DNA of 64,000 nt from Trabulsiella odontotermitis (GTDB lineage Bacteria; Pseudomonadota; Gammaproteobacteria; Enterobacterales; Enterobacteriaceae). Shown here in pieces: positions 63,297 to 64,000 of this stretch. The stretch is taken from the NCBI RefSeq assembly GCF_001297775.1, contig NZ_LIFX01000003.1, positions 62,001 through 126,000 of the forward strand, in the 5' to 3' direction. A model generated the notes under the pieces. That model did not search any database and was not told where the DNA came from. It saw only the letters and a list, made by a program, of their open reading frames with translations. How positions within the stretch are numbered: position 1 is the first letter of the stretch; the number at the start of each line of letters is the position of its first letter. The translations under genes and the position numbers were made by a program.

Positions 63297-64000
63297 GTGG
63301 ACGTCAGACAAAGCATCCATAGTGCGCATGCAAAAACGCTTGATACTCAGGGGCTGCGCGATGAGTTTTTAGTTGAGAAAGTATTTGTCGCGGATGAATA
63401 CACCATGGTTTACAGCCACATCGACCGTATCATCGTCGGTGGGATTATGCCGGTCAGCAAAACCGTCTCTGTCGGCGGCGAAGTCGGTAAGCAATTAGGC
63501 GTCAGTTATTTTCTTGAGCGCCGCGAGCTGGGCGTGATCAACATCGGCGGCCCGGGCACCATTACCGTTGACGGCAAGTGCTACGAGATCGGCCATCGCG
63601 ATGCGCTGTACGTCGGCAAAGGCGCCAAAGAAGTGGTATTCGCCAGCGTTGATCGCGCAAAACCCGCGAAGTTTTACTACAACTGCGCGCCGGCGCACAT
63701 GACCTATCCCACCAAAAAAGTGACGCCAGCAGATGTCGCGCCCGTCACGCTTGGCGACAATCTCACCAGCAACCGTCGCACCATCAACAAATATTTCGTG
63801 CCGGACGTGCTGGAAACCTGCCAGCTCAGCATGGGCCTGACGGTACTTGAGCCGGGCAACCTGTGGAACACCATGCCCTGCCATACCCACGAACGCCGTA
63901 TGGAAGTGTATCTGTACTTCAACATGGACGATGACGCCTGCGTATTCCACATGATGGGTCAGCCGCAGGAGACGCGTCACATTGTGATGCACAACGAGCA
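63297..64000 (+). CDS. kduI: KduI, 5-keto-4-deoxyuronate isomerase (partial)
   Basis: The first 234 codons are in the window; the 3' end is beyond it. [20 protein letters not shown] and the following segment to [16 protein letters not shown] match E. coli KduI. Cupin metal ligands are seen in [15 protein letters not shown]. The enzyme isomerises 5-keto-4-deoxyuronate, formed from unsaturated uronates, for reduction by KduD. It starts with GTG at 63297 behind GGAGG. It would take over the product of the KdgF-like enzyme encoded at 44.5 kb. Confidence 0.95.
   Translation, partial: MDVRQSIHSAHAKTLDTQGLRDEFLVEKVFVADEYTMVYSHIDRIIVGGIMPVSKTVSVGGEVGKQLGVSYFLERRELGVINIGGPGTITVDGKCYEIGHRDALYVGKGAKEVVFASVDRAKPAKFYYNCAPAHMTYPTKKVTPADVAPVTLGDNLTSNRRTINKYFVPDVLETCQLSMGLTVLEPGNLWNTMPCHTHERRMEVYLYFNMDDDACVFHMMGQPQETRHIVMHNE

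Overview
The window is enterobacterial and most like Citrobacter (Salmonella or a near relative is possible). It carries cadC-cadBA-dtpC, yqeF, yqeG, kduI, dms-type genes and afuABC in forms that read as close relatives of the E. coli and Salmonella proteins. It also has REP elements and typical sigma-70, CRP, FNR and KdgR-type sites. No rRNA, tRNA, CRISPR array, IS element or phage block was seen. The window starts and ends inside genes.

Layout. (1) 1-7.4 kb: a PcaB-like lyase (minus strand, cut by the window edge), then a run of plus-strand genes: porin, periplasmic SGNH hydrolase, PTS EIIBC, a second porin and a flavin-dependent halogenase-family protein with all family hallmarks. (2) 7.5-15.4 kb: a UhpABC-like sensing system followed by afuABC, a hexose-phosphate ABC importer. 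(3) 15.4-17.0 kb: small conserved genes. (4) 17.1-20.6 kb: LacI regulator, mandelate-racemase-type dehydratase and MFS transporter, with a CRP site and a perfect palindromic operator in front. (5) 20.6-29.2 kb: homologues of the sulfoglycolysis regulator, kinase, reductase and aldolase (YihW, V, U, T) in the E. coli gene order. Their sulfonate-binding residues are kept, but they are joined to a zinc polyol-type dehydrogenase, two new transporters and a mutarotase, with no YihS isomerase or YihQ sulfoquinovosidase. (6) 29.4-35.3 kb: two small genes and a dmsABC-type operon with a perfect FNR box. (7) 35.7-37.1 kb: old yellow enzyme and a DUF1471 protein. (8) 37.3-44.4 kb: cadC, cadBA, dtpC. (9) 44.5-50.2 kb: a uronate-oligomer locus (KdgF-like cupin, MFS, KdgM-family porin, PL5-like lyase, heparinase II/III-type lyase) with KdgR-type boxes. 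(10) 50.2-57.7 kb: a chaperone-usher fimbrial operon with an EAL gene at its distal end and, divergently, a PilZ protein and a LuxR-type regulator. (11) 57.8-64 kb: YdbC-like reductase, yqeG, a PACE efflux protein with a divergent LysR, yqeF, and kduI behind two KdgR-type boxes.

How it fits together. Most of the window is for gaining carbon in the gut: phosphorylated sugars (afu), probably sulfonated sugars or polyols (yih-like block), and unsaturated uronates (lyase locus), whose products need KduI, encoded 13 kb away and preceded by the same type of operator. Anaerobic respiration (dms), acid resistance (cad) and fimbriae under likely cyclic-di-GMP control complete a host-gut profile. The most novel-looking parts are the rewired sulfoglycolysis cluster and the porin/PTS/halogenase cluster.
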